Source: Pseudofrankia coriaricola
GTDB lineage: Bacteria; Actinomycetota; Actinomycetes; Frankiales; Frankiaceae
Assembly (NCBI RefSeq): GCF_001854805.1
Contig: NZ_MBLO01000261.1
Coordinates: forward strand, 36,570-100,569
Length of the DNA: 64,000 nt
Reading direction: 5' to 3'
The notes beneath the pieces are model-generated. The model was not told the origin of the DNA, did no database searches, and was given only the letters and a program-made list of their open reading frames with translations. Shown here piece after piece: positions 28,516-36,371 of this stretch. Position 1 is the first letter of the stretch, and every line of letters begins with the position of its first letter. The translations under genes were made by a program, and so were the position numbers.

Positions 28516-28751
28516 CCGAACAGCACCGCTCTGCCGGCTGGCCGAGGTTTCGCCCAACGCCGGGCATCCCTGTCGGGATCGGCTGGATCGCCGCGACCGC
28601 GTAGGCGCATGGGCGCGCACCGTAGACGGATCGCCAGGGCCACTCTCATTACTGGCGGCCCGCGCGAGTTTACGTTGAGGCAGTTGCGTTCGGCGAAGGA
28701 GGGCAATCCTGGCGGCAGTCTTCCGGATCGGAGACCCCGGGGACGGGCGAG
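28516..28751. other. Non-coding stretch in element scar
   Basis: No gene seen; long open frames here on both strands show no recognisable protein text. Confidence 0.4.
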
Positions 28752-29090
28752 ATGACCCGCGAGGGTATCGGTCCGGCGGACAGAGACCCTGATCGCCCGC
28801 CGCGGACTGACGGTGGGCTGCGCCAGAGCTGGCGGTCGCCACACCGGGTGGCGGGGTCGGCCGGTCAGAGCGAGGCCTTGATCCTCGTCGCCGTCCTCGC
28901 CGTGGTCCTGCAACACGCCACCGCCGGCGCCCACACCCAGGCCGTCCTCGCCGGAGCCTTCGGCGACGCCTTCTGGTGGTCCGTCGCCTTCACCGCCGCC
29001 GCCGTCCCCGTCTGCCTCCTTCTTCCCGGCCGCGCCCCGGTGCCTGCCACCCCCGACCCGGCAGAGGCCGAGTCCGTCGTCCTGGTGTAG
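28752..29090 (+). pseudogene. C-terminal remnant of a DHA2-type MFS exporter
   Basis: The last 75 residues (LILVAVLAVVLQHATAGAHT, then GAFGDAFWWSVAFTAAAVPV and LLLPGR) have the final transmembrane helices and the AFWWS motif before the last helix of DHA2 (14-TM, EmrB/QacA) exporters. The other 12 helices are absent: upstream sequence has no such features and the first 35 residues of the frame look like random GC-rich translation. It is a truncated gene, not a functional short protein. Confidence 0.6.
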
Positions 29091-29125
29091 ACGCCCAGCC
29101 CCATGGCCACGGGCCCACGCTTATG

Positions 29126-30148
29126 TCAGCGGGCGAGCTGGTCGACGGCGAAGGTGAACAGTCCTGGGGCGCGTGCGGCGACCGGCACGATCCGCCGCGC
29201 CAGCGCTGGGCGGTTCCGAGCCCACAGCAGACCCGAGGTCAGCCACCTCGACCGCCGCGACGTGGTGGCCCACGCGCGTTCGTAGTCGCCGGGCCGGTCG
29301 GCGCGCAGGCATCGCACAAGTTCGGCCCCCGCGGCCAGCGCCACCGCCAGACCCTCGCCGGTCAGTGCGTCGATGTAGCCGGCGGCGTCCCCGACCAGCA
29401 GCACTCGGCCCGCGACCCGGCCGGAGGCCCGCTGCCGCAACGGCCCGGCGCCCCGGACGCCGGAGACGGGTTGCGCGTCGGCCAGCCGGGCTGCCAGCTC
29501 GGGGAAGGCGGTGAGCTGGTCGGCGAAGCCGCCCCGGACCGACGAGAGCACCGCGACGCCGATGGTGTCCGCCGAGACGGGGGTGACGTAGGCCTCCGAA
29601 TGCCGGGCCCAGGTCACCTCGACCGAGTCGCTGAACGGGCGCATGGCGAAGTGGCGGCGCAGCCCCCACCGCGGTGTCCCCACACGGCCGTTGGCGTTCA
29701 GCCCCACCATGGCGCGGATGGGGGAATGCAGGCCGTCGGCGGCGACGAGGTACCGGGCGCGCAGTTCACCGGCCCGCACGTGGTCGGCGCGCTGGTCGAT
29801 CTCAGTGACGGGGGTCGGCAGCACCGGGACGGCGTGCTGATCGACAGCGGCGCGGAGCGCGTCGTGCAGGGCGGTGCGCCGGACCCCGCGGCCCAACCCG
29901 TCGCTGAACGTGGCGTGCGCGACCGAGGAGCCCTGTCGGTAGGTGATGCCCTCGATCACGTGGCCCGCGGGGTCGACGCCGAGCGCCGCGAGCGCCCGCA
30001 CCGCGCCCGGCATCAGCCCCTCCCCACACGCCTTGTCGATGACCCCGCGGCGCTTCTCGCACACGACGACGTCCAGGCCCGCCCGCGCGCAGCCCAATGC
30101 CACCGCGAGCCCCGCCGGTCCGCCACCGGCCACCACGACGTCATGCAT
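29126..30148 (-). CDS. FAD-dependent oxidoreductase of type III PKS operon (SrsC-like)
   Basis: 340 residues of the p-hydroxybenzoate hydroxylase/geranylgeranyl reductase fold. The nucleotide-binding motif is DVVVAGGGPAGLAVALGCAR with EKRR, the second FAD motif is GRVLLVGDAAGYIDALTGEG. ACGEGLMPGAVRAL resembles geranylgeranyl-reductase-type flavoproteins. It overlaps the ICMT gene by 8 nt as third gene of the operon. In the srs operon of Streptomyces griseus the equivalent flavoprotein hydroxylates the alkylresorcinol to a quinone precursor. That is the best guess here; reduction of an isoprenoid chain is the alternative. Confidence 0.8.
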   Translation of the reverse strand: MHDVVVAGGGPAGLAVALGCARAGLDVVVCEKRRGVIDKACGEGLMPGAVRALAALGVDPAGHVIEGITYRQGSSVAHATFSDGLGRGVRRTALHDALRAAVDQHAVPVLPTPVTEIDQRADHVRAGELRARYLVAADGLHSPIRAMVGLNANGRVGTPRWGLRRHFAMRPFSDSVEVTWARHSEAYVTPVSADTIGVAVLSSVRGGFADQLTAFPELAARLADAQPVSGVRGAGPLRQRASGRVAGRVLLVGDAAGYIDALTGEGLAVALAAGAELVRCLRADRPGDYERAWATTSRRSRWLTSGLLWARNRPALARRIVPVAARAPGLFTFAVDQLAR

Positions 30149-30662
30149 AGATCGACCGCAGCGCGTCGTTCTCGGCCCGGATCCGGACGGTCAGCAGCCA
30201 GGCGTTGAGCACCGTGAAGACCACGGCGGTGATCCACGCGGTGTGCACTAGGGGCAGGGCGAATCCTTCGACGACGACCGCGACGTAGTTCGGGTGCGCG
30301 AACAACCGATACGGGCCACTGGTGACCCGGGGCAGCCCTGGCACGACCAGAATGCGAGTGTTCCACTGATGCCCGAGCGTATGAATGCACCACCACCGCA
30401 GTGCCTGCGCGGCGAGCACCAGCGCCAGCATCGGCCAGCCGAGCGCGGGCAGGAAGTCACCGCCGCCCAGCCACACCTCCAACAGACAGCCGGCCAGCAG
30501 GCCGGTGTGGAGCACGACCATGAACGGGTAGTGAGAGAAGCCGCTCTCGCGGGCGCCACGCGCCAGGCTCCACGCCATATTGCGCTTGGCGACCGTCAGC
30601 TCCGCCAGCCGCTCGAGAGCGACGAGCCCGACCAGGACCGTGTACCAGACTTCGCTCACCAT
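30141..30662 (-). CDS. Isoprenylcysteine carboxyl methyltransferase-family protein (SrsB-like)
   Basis: About 173 residues, multi-spanning membrane protein. Hydrophobic helices include VWYTVLVGLVALERLAEL, MVVLHTGLLAGCLLEVWL and LVLAAQALRWWCIHTLGHQW. The family core HTLGHQWNTRILVVPG followed by GPYRLFAHPNYVAVVVEG is the SAM-binding end of ICMT/phospholipid methyltransferase proteins. The ATG at 30662 overlaps the PKS stop by 7 nt. As in srsB operons, the enzyme probably O-methylates the phenolic lipid made by the PKS. The long upstream extension in the same frame (to 30893) is PKS antisense and is rejected. Confidence 0.82.
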   Translation of the reverse strand: MVSEVWYTVLVGLVALERLAELTVAKRNMAWSLARGARESGFSHYPFMVVLHTGLLAGCLLEVWLGGGDFLPALGWPMLALVLAAQALRWWCIHTLGHQWNTRILVVPGLPRVTSGPYRLFAHPNYVAVVVEGFALPLVHTAWITAVVFTVLNAWLLTVRIRAENDALRSIYA

Positions 30663-31723
30663 CGCAGTAGTACCAGTTCGGCGCAGAATCCGGGTCCCAT
30701 CGCCATCAGCACGCCCCAGTCGCCGGGAGCCGCCGGCCGTTCGGCAAGGGTGTCGGCGAACACGTGCAGCACCGAGGCGGAGGAAAGGTTGCCGATCCGG
30801 TTCAGTGAACGCCACGTTATCGCCAGGTCGTTGTCGTCGAGGCCCAGCGCCATCTGGATGGCCTCGATGACTTTCGGCCCGCCAGGGTGACAAATCCAGC
30901 GCGCGATGTCGCCGACCACGAGCCCGTGCCGCGACAGGAGCTGCTTGACGTCATCGGCCAGGTATGTGTGAACCAGGTCTGGCACCTCCACACCCAGGAC
31001 GATCTTCAGACCGGTGCTGCCGATGTCCCAGCCCATGGCGCGTTCGGAGTTCGGGTACAGATGGCTGACCGTGTCGACCACCCGTGGACCGCTGGGCGCG
31101 CGTGGATGGTCCGCGCCGAGGGCCACCACCGCGGCGGCGCCGTCGCCGAACAGCCCGGACGCGATCATGTTGGCCACGGTCGGGTCCTGGCGCTGCACGG
31201 TCAGCGAGCACAGCTCGACCGACACCAGCACCGCGACCGACGTGGGCCAGCCGCGCAGGAAGTCGTGCAGCCGAGCCACGCCCGCGGCGCCCGCCAGACA
31301 CCCCAGACCGAACATCGGCACCCGCTTGACATCAGGCCGCAGCCCGATCCGGGCGGCGATCCGCGCGTCGAGGGAGGGCACCGCGATCCCGGTGACGGTC
31401 GTGGACATCATCAGGTCCACATCGGCGGGCTCGAGGCCGGCGCAGGCGAGCGCACCGAGCACGGCCTCGCAACCGAGATCCACCGCCACCGACAGAAACG
31501 CGTCGTTGGCCGCGGTGAATCCGTCCAGTTCGGTGTACCGCTCTATCGGCAAGGCCAAGTGGCGGGTGGCGACCCGGGCGCTGTTGTGCAGCCGAGTCAG
31601 CACGGCGCGTGACGTCGAGTCGGGTAGGCACAGCTGGGCGAACAATTCGGTGAGTCGTGCCTGCGGATATCGGTGCGGGGGGAGGACACCGCGTACCGAC
31701 GCAATGGTCGTCGCTCTGTTCAC
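30656..31723 (-). CDS. Type III polyketide synthase (alkylresorcinol/alkylpyrone type)
   Basis: 355 residues, the usual length of a chalcone-synthase-like enzyme. The catalytic triad is complete: Cys142 in MFGLGCLAGAAG, His279 in RWICHPGGPKVIEA and Asn312 in RIGNLSSASVLHV. The first half holds VDLMMSTTVTGIAVPSLDAR. The GTG at 31723 follows GGAGG by 8 nt, and an upstream continuation to 32179 is not protein-like. First gene of a three-gene operon with an ICMT-type methyltransferase and a flavoprotein, as in srsABC, which makes methylated phenolic lipids from fatty acyl starters. The starter and chain length cannot be read from sequence. Its gene probably governs the operon's product class. Confidence 0.9.
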   Translation of the reverse strand: MNRATTIASVRGVLPPHRYPQARLTELFAQLCLPDSTSRAVLTRLHNSARVATRHLALPIERYTELDGFTAANDAFLSVAVDLGCEAVLGALACAGLEPADVDLMMSTTVTGIAVPSLDARIAARIGLRPDVKRVPMFGLGCLAGAAGVARLHDFLRGWPTSVAVLVSVELCSLTVQRQDPTVANMIASGLFGDGAAAVVALGADHPRAPSGPRVVDTVSHLYPNSERAMGWDIGSTGLKIVLGVEVPDLVHTYLADDVKQLLSRHGLVVGDIARWICHPGGPKVIEAIQMALGLDDNDLAITWRSLNRIGNLSSASVLHVFADTLAERPAAPGDWGVLMAMGPGFCAELVLLRW

Positions 31724-31941
31724 CGTATGGCCTCCGCCTACGCTCGGCAGATGACCGGCCCGCCCGTGGCACCGCCGAGGCGCTCGCTGATCCGTGGTCT
31801 TCCCGGTTCCTGCCGCCTGACGCCGAGCCTCACCGTGACCACTGTAACGGTGGCGCTCGCCGCTGGTGTCGGCTCGACGTAGGACGGTGGGCCTCGCACC
31901 GGCGCCGCCCGCGGTGGCCAGTTGGGGCGCGGGGGCCTGGC

Positions 31942-32589
31942 TCAGGTCGGGCCGTCGGGGACATGACCGTCTCGGGCGGGGTCGCTGGAGCTTGGCGGTT
32001 CGGTGGCCAGCTCGTCGTAGACGAGCAGGGCGTCGGGACGGAGCCGGGCGCCTGCCGTGGGCGTGTGGTTGACGAGGCGGCCGTCGTGCATGAGGTGCTG
32101 GACGGTCCACCCGTGGGCAAGGACCGCGACGTCGGCGATGATCCGACGATGGCAGCGCCACCAGACTGCCTCGCTGCACAGCACGGTGGTCCGTATCTGT
32201 TCAGCCTCGGCGAGCAGCCGGTCCATGGCGATCAGGAACCGGGGGTCGCGGGTGTAGCCGGCGTATCCGCGGAAGGACGTGTTCCGCCAGATGACATCGG
32301 GGGAATCCGGCTTCGGCCGGCGGAAGCCGCCGAGTCCTTGTTCCCAGCGATAGCCGATTCCGGCCGCCGGTAGCCACGCTGTCAGTGAGGCGCGGGCGAC
32401 GTCGGGGTTCCGCCGGCTGCCTGGCACGCTGCGAACGTCTACGACGGCCTCCACCCCGGCGCCCCGCAGCAGCCCGGTCAGCGTCTCCCGGTCCGCCGTG
32501 CCATGACCGACTGTGAGCAGGCCAGGAGCCTGGCCCAGCCGCTTCCGCGGCGAGTCCGATGACGCCTGGTCGCGGGGGCAGCTGGCCAT
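31942..32589 (-). CDS. DUF488-domain protein
   Basis: 215 residues. Typical DUF488 text: LLTVGHGTADRETLTGLLRG, VVDVRSVPGSRRNPD, YRWEQGLGGFR and, near the end, VLCSEAVWWRCHRRIIADVA with the Cys/His cluster. The family has no settled function; some members contain a redox-active or metal-binding Cys. The ATG at 32589 is preferred to a start at 32682 because the family begins just after it, but the RBS is weak. It is downstream of the type III PKS gene region in the opposite reading order and lies 218 bp from it, so co-regulation is unlikely. Confidence 0.75.
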   Translation of the reverse strand: MASCPRDQASSDSPRKRLGQAPGLLTVGHGTADRETLTGLLRGAGVEAVVDVRSVPGSRRNPDVARASLTAWLPAAGIGYRWEQGLGGFRRPKPDSPDVIWRNTSFRGYAGYTRDPRFLIAMDRLLAEAEQIRTTVLCSEAVWWRCHRRIIADVAVLAHGWTVQHLMHDGRLVNHTPTAGARLRPDALLVYDELATEPPSSSDPARDGHVPDGPT

Positions 32590-32825
32590 ACCGATGGTCT
32601 CGCCACCACGCGGGCGCCCGACACGGCAAGGCGACGGCGAGTCCGGTGCGGGCGCGCGGCTCGGCGTCCTCGGCGGGGCCATCTATGACATCCGACTGGC
32701 GATTATCGCCGGCGCCGTCCTGCTCGCGTTCGGGCGCGCCCGCCGCCCCCACGGCGGCGGGCCCTGGGCGTGGCCGGCCTCGATACGACCGGAAGAGCCT
32801 GGCCACTCCGTGCAGGGGATATCGC

Positions 32826-32880
32826 CGTTGTTGGCCAGTGCCAGCGCGCCGGATGCGGCCGTTGTTGGCCAATGCGAGCA
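32826..32880. repeat. TGGCCA-box intergenic repeat, copy A (partial)
   Basis: TGGCCA at 32832-32837 and 32866-32871. The text GTTGGCCAGTGCCAGCGC closely parallels copy C (GTTGGCCAGCGCCAGCGC at 35157-35174), in the same orientation, so A and C share ancestry. It lies after the nucleotidyltransferase gene, within 340 bp of non-coding DNA. Confidence 0.6.
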
Positions 32881-32928
32881 TCACCGGGGCGTGGACAGCT
32901 GCTTCGTGCCCCGCCAGGTGGGCGGGGG

Positions 32929-33702
32929 TCAGGGTAAATGGCTGAGCACGGCCTGCACCGCCGCCGCGCACAGTTCCTCGGAGACGTCCACGAGCCTGCG
33001 GGTGGCCTCTGGATCGGCGCGGGCGTCTGCGACGAAGTGGTCGACCTGGCGCAGGTCCGCGCGGGTGAGCAGGGTCTTGTCGTTGGTGACCCACTCGCCG
33101 CGCGCCGCGAGCACGGCGTGCGCGGCCTGCGAGGTTGCCTGGGCGACCAGTCCGGCGCACTGGGCCAGCCGGCCATGGCGGGCGTGGTAGACCCGTGCGT
33201 AGTCGAAGGTCAGCCGCGCGTTGTCCCACCAGACTTTGGGCGCCCGTTCCCGCAGCGCCGCCGGGTAGTGCACCGTGGGCAGCTGGCCGCGCAGCACCCT
33301 GCTGACCGCGAGCTCCGCGAGTACGAGGTAGGACGGGATGCCGGCGAGGTGGAACATCAGCTGCTCGATGCGGAACCGGCCGTCGGCCGCGGCGGCGAGC
33401 TCCTGGTCGACGACGTCGAGGTCGCGGTAGTGCACGTCCGTGCGGCGTCCGTCGACGACCAGCCAGGCACCGCCGTTGAAGACGCCGCCGCCCCAGCCCC
33501 CGACCTCGAAGACCTGGCCGGGCCAGCCGAGGTCGCGCAGCGCCTGGGGCTCGAAACGTTCCCGGTAGTAGACCGCGAAGTCCCAGTCGCTGTCCGGCCG
33601 GTGTGTGCCCTCGGCCCGCGACCCACCGAGGCTGACCGCCTGAACCCCGGGCAGGCTGGCGAGGCGCTCGGCGACGTGGTCGAGGAAGGCGTCGTCGTCC
33701 AT
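32929..33702 (-). CDS. Nucleotidyltransferase-domain protein
   Basis: 257 residues. The minimal nucleotidyltransferase motif is VSLGGSRAEGTHRPDSDWDF: Gly-Ser followed nine residues on by Asp-x-Asp, the metal ligands. The rest (VDGRRTDVHYRDLDVVDQEL and helical C-terminus with KTLLTRADLRQVDHFV) has the arrangement of stand-alone aminoglycoside-nucleotidyltransferase or DUF4037-like proteins. Function is unknown: antibiotic modification or a small-molecule transferase are both possible. It sits alone between copies A and B of the TGGCCA-box repeat. Confidence 0.75.
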   Translation of the reverse strand: MDDDAFLDHVAERLASLPGVQAVSLGGSRAEGTHRPDSDWDFAVYYRERFEPQALRDLGWPGQVFEVGGWGGGVFNGGAWLVVDGRRTDVHYRDLDVVDQELAAAADGRFRIEQLMFHLAGIPSYLVLAELAVSRVLRGQLPTVHYPAALRERAPKVWWDNARLTFDYARVYHARHGRLAQCAGLVAQATSQAAHAVLAARGEWVTNDKTLLTRADLRQVDHFVADARADPEATRRLVDVSEELCAAAVQAVLSHLP

Positions 33703-33796
33703 GCACGGACGTTAACCCGGCTCATCACCCATCCACCTCGACCGACGACGGCGACAGAATCGCCTCCCGAGCGGCGTCGCCCGGCGCCTCCCGCAG

Positions 33797-33980
33797 ACTG
33801 GCCAACTAACCCGGCTGTTGGCCATCTACTGGCCAACCATCACGGCGAGTGGCCATCTATCCCCGATCCCTACAGCGCGTGTAGGGATCACTTGAAGACG
33901 AGCAGTCGGTCCTCGTGATTCCGTTCGCGGCTATATGAGCGGAATCTTGGGTCGTGCGGCGGGGATAGTTGAGCAGTTCT
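33797..33980. repeat. TGGCCA-box intergenic repeat, copy B (with hairpin)
   Basis: Four TGGCCA boxes at 33799, 33819, 33830 and 33850 (spacing 20, 11, 20). A perfect hairpin follows: GATCCCTACA (33865-33874), loop GCGCG, TGTAGGGATC (33880-33889). Then come GACGAGCAGTCGG and, at 33961, GGGGATAGTTGAGCAG. The order and spacing match copy D. The copy lies in the 594-bp gap before the S3-like KH gene. Confidence 0.75.
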
Positions 33981-34296
33981 TGCTGATCCTGGCGGTGGTG
34001 GAGCCCGGTGTCAGCTACTGAATGTAGCCGTGGTCGGGCGCGACCGAAAAGGTCGAAGGCGGGTTGGACGTTGTGGGGCGTAGCCGCCGACACGGTAGGT
34101 GAAGCGCTGTCTGCGTCCGCTGGCGGCACAGTAGCCTGGGTGCAGGCAGGAGCGCCTGCCGCACTCCGAGCTGTCTGCGGCCCGCGCCCGCGGCGGCGGT
34201 GAGGACAAGGGCCGCTGGTTCGCGCTGTCGATGGGTTCGGTCACTGCCGAGCCAGGCGATCAGGGCGCGGGGCAGCATCGCCGCGAGGGACCTGGC

Positions 34297-34899
34297 GTGA
34301 CTGACGACAGCGCGTTCAAGAAGCAGATCCGGGCCCGGATGGCCGAGACCGGGGAGAAGTACACCGTCGCCCGCCGGATGGTGATCGCCGGGCGTGATCC
34401 TGGCCAGCCGCCGGTGGTGCTGCGGGTGTACCTGAGTCCGCATGTAGATCTGGAGCTGACCGCCGAGGCGGGCCGGGTGTACGCCGCGGCTGATGAGCAG
34501 GGGCGCCGGGAGATGGCGGGCCGGCTGCTGGCGGACCAGATCGAGGTGGCCGGGTTCGAGGAAGCACGGGTCGCCGCTGGCTCGAAGATCGTGACGGACC
34601 AGGAGCTGCGCGCCGAGGCGGAGGCTGCGGAGGACGCCGCGATCCGCGGTGCGGTGCAGCGGGGCATAGAACGGGCGGTCGGGTTGTCGGCGGTGGAGGT
34701 CGGCCGGGCCGCGGATCGGCTGCGGGTCGATATCCGCGCCGCCCGGCCGATCTTGCTGGCTGGTCAACGCGGGGCGGAGGCCGACCGGCTCCGCGGCGAG
34801 ATGGAGGAACTGACCGGCAGGCGGGTGCGGCTGGACATCTGGGAGGTGCCTGGCCCGCAGGAGGGGCCGGAGAGCGAGGGGTCCGGGCGTGTGGGCTGA
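34297..34899 (+). CDS. Ribosomal protein S3-like KH-domain protein
   Basis: 200 residues. The C-terminal 80 residues align with the type II KH domain of ribosomal protein S3: RGIERAVGLSAVEVGRAADR, LRVDIRAARPILLAGQRGAE, ADRLRGEMEELTGRRVRLDI, with the RNA-binding GxxG loop as GQRG. The N-terminus has the actinobacterial helix FKKQIRARMAETGEKYTVAR. S3 lacks such a start and the downstream S3 tail is missing, so this is a stand-alone paralogue, not rpsC. GTG 34297 has GAGGGA 8 nt upstream. Possible roles include RNA binding or ribosome-associated stress control; none is shown. It lies among copies B and C of the intergenic repeat. Confidence 0.7.
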   Translation: MTDDSAFKKQIRARMAETGEKYTVARRMVIAGRDPGQPPVVLRVYLSPHVDLELTAEAGRVYAAADEQGRREMAGRLLADQIEVAGFEEARVAAGSKIVTDQELRAEAEAAEDAAIRGAVQRGIERAVGLSAVEVGRAADRLRVDIRAARPILLAGQRGAEADRLRGEMEELTGRRVRLDIWEVPGPQEGPESEGSGRVG

Positions 34900-35232
34900 G
34901 GACCGGAGCCGCTATCCGTATCCGTTGGTGCCGCGGTCCTGACTGCTGCGGCCGGCCTGGCGTGTCGCCTTGATCACGGCGGGCCGGCCGTGGTGGAGCG
35001 CGGCTTGTGCCCGATAGGCCTGCGATGCCAGCGGGCCGCACTGAGTCCGCACCTCGACCGCCACAGAACGTGACTGCTCACCAGCCTGCGGCCTGCTGCT
35101 CATGTAGTGCTCAACTACGAGGCCGATTGCTCATCTATCCGTGATCTCTACACCCGGTTGGCCAGCGCCAGCGCACCGGCTGGCCACCGCAGTTGGCCAG
35201 CCCAGGCACGCCCACGCCTAGGATGATCGGCC
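34900..35232. other. Intergenic region containing repeat copy C
   Basis: No gene seen. Apart from copy C of the TGGCCA-box repeat it holds nothing recognisable. Confidence 0.5.
35109..35200. repeat. TGGCCA-box intergenic repeat, copy C (inverted)
   Basis: On the minus strand it reads as three TGGCCA boxes (35194, 35181, 35159; spacing 13, 22), TGTAGAGATC (35154-35145), GGATAGATGAGCAATCGG (35140-35123) and GTAGTTGAGCA (35118-35108). The order matches B and D in reverse. It ends 33 bp before the methyltransferase start. Confidence 0.65.
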
Positions 35233-35886
35233 ATGGCCGAGTCTGCCCCGAACTATCTGGCGACCGTCGCGGCGGCGTATGACGGCGTGGCCGAGGTGTA
35301 TGCGGAGCTTTTCGCCGACGTGCTCGACCGTCAGCCGCTGGAGCGTGCGCTGCTGTCCGCGTTCGCCGACCTCACGCGCCCCCTGCCCGGCCCGGTCGCC
35401 GACCTTGGCTGCGGGCCCGGCTACGCGACGGCCCACCTGCACCGCTCGGGGCTGGACGCGTTCGGTGTGGACCTGTCGCCGGAGATGATCGCCATCGCTC
35501 GACGCTCACATCCACAGCTGCGCTTCGAGGTGGGCACGATGACCGCGCTGGACCTGCCGGACGGCATCCTCAGCGGCGCCCTGTGCCGCTACTCGCTCAT
35601 CCACATCCCACCCGCCGACATCCCCGCCATCCTCGCCGAGATCCACCGCGTCCTTGCACCCGGCGGCCACCTGCTGCTCGGTTTCCTGGCCACCGACGAG
35701 CCCGCAGCCGGAGTACACGCCTACGACCACCGGGTCACCGGCGCCTACCGCTGGCCACCCGACCACCTCACCGAGCTGGCACGGCAGGCAGGGCTGGTCG
35801 AGGTCGCCCAGCTGGTGCGAGCACCGACGGACGAAGAACGAGGCCGACAGGCACAGCTGCTGGCCCGCCGCCCGCAGCAGACGTAA
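35233..35886 (+). CDS. Class I SAM-dependent methyltransferase
   Basis: 217 residues. The SAM-binding motif I is VADLGCGPGYATAHL, motif II VDLSPEMIAIAR, and the motif post-II region MTALDLPDGILSGALCRYSL is followed by LAPGGHLLLGFLA. This is the methyltransf_11/25 fold. The start has no strong Shine-Dalgarno. It is preceded by copy C of the intergenic repeat. Substrate unknown. Confidence 0.85.
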   Translation: MAESAPNYLATVAAAYDGVAEVYAELFADVLDRQPLERALLSAFADLTRPLPGPVADLGCGPGYATAHLHRSGLDAFGVDLSPEMIAIARRSHPQLRFEVGTMTALDLPDGILSGALCRYSLIHIPPADIPAILAEIHRVLAPGGHLLLGFLATDEPAAGVHAYDHRVTGAYRWPPDHLTELARQAGLVEVAQLVRAPTDEERGRQAQLLARRPQQT

Positions 35887-35921
35887 GCCTCCACCGGATG
35901 ACGCCCGTACCGGCTCCGAGG

Positions 35922-36335
35922 CTACCTGGCCACTTTTTCGTGGTCGTGGGTTGACCGCCCCGTCTGGTCGACTTGGCCAGTCAGTTCCGGGAGTCGAAGG
36001 GCCAGCTGGTCACGCAGCCGCGCCAGCGCCGTGATGCGCTCATCCAGTGTCGCAAGCCGCCGGGCGGCGACCGCGAGCGCGTCGTCGCACATGGGTGCTG
36101 GACGGAACCGGTCGGGCAGCGGGCGGTTCAGGAACGCGAGGAAGGATCGGATGTCCTCCAGCATGAACCCAACCGCGAGGAGTGATCTTATGTTGTCCAC
36201 CCGAGTGACGTCGTCGTCCTCGTAGACCCGGTAGTCGCTCTGGGTACGACGGGGGCGTAACAGCCCCTGTTCCTCGTAGTAGCGAAGTGCCCGGGTGGTC
36301 GTTCCCGTGACCGCGGCCAGCTCGCCGATCAACAT
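35922..36335 (-). CDS. MerR-family transcriptional regulator
   Basis: 137 residues. MLIGELAAVTGTTTRALRYY then EEQGLLRPRRTQSDYRVYED is the winged helix-turn-helix of MerR, followed by VTRVDNIRSLLAVGFMLEDIR and a coiled-coil dimerisation helix (LATLDERITALARLRDQLAL). No conserved metal-binding Cys cluster is seen, so it probably senses an organic or redox signal. It lies just downstream (36 bp) of an NADP-dependent oxidoreductase on the same strand, and a MerR-type palindrome is in that gene's promoter. Confidence 0.88.
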   Translation of the reverse strand: MLIGELAAVTGTTTRALRYYEEQGLLRPRRTQSDYRVYEDDDVTRVDNIRSLLAVGFMLEDIRSFLAFLNRPLPDRFRPAPMCDDALAVAARRLATLDERITALARLRDQLALRLPELTGQVDQTGRSTHDHEKVAR

Positions 36336-36371
36336 GATCCCACCTCCCGAGCGTCACGATAGGGCTCGCGC

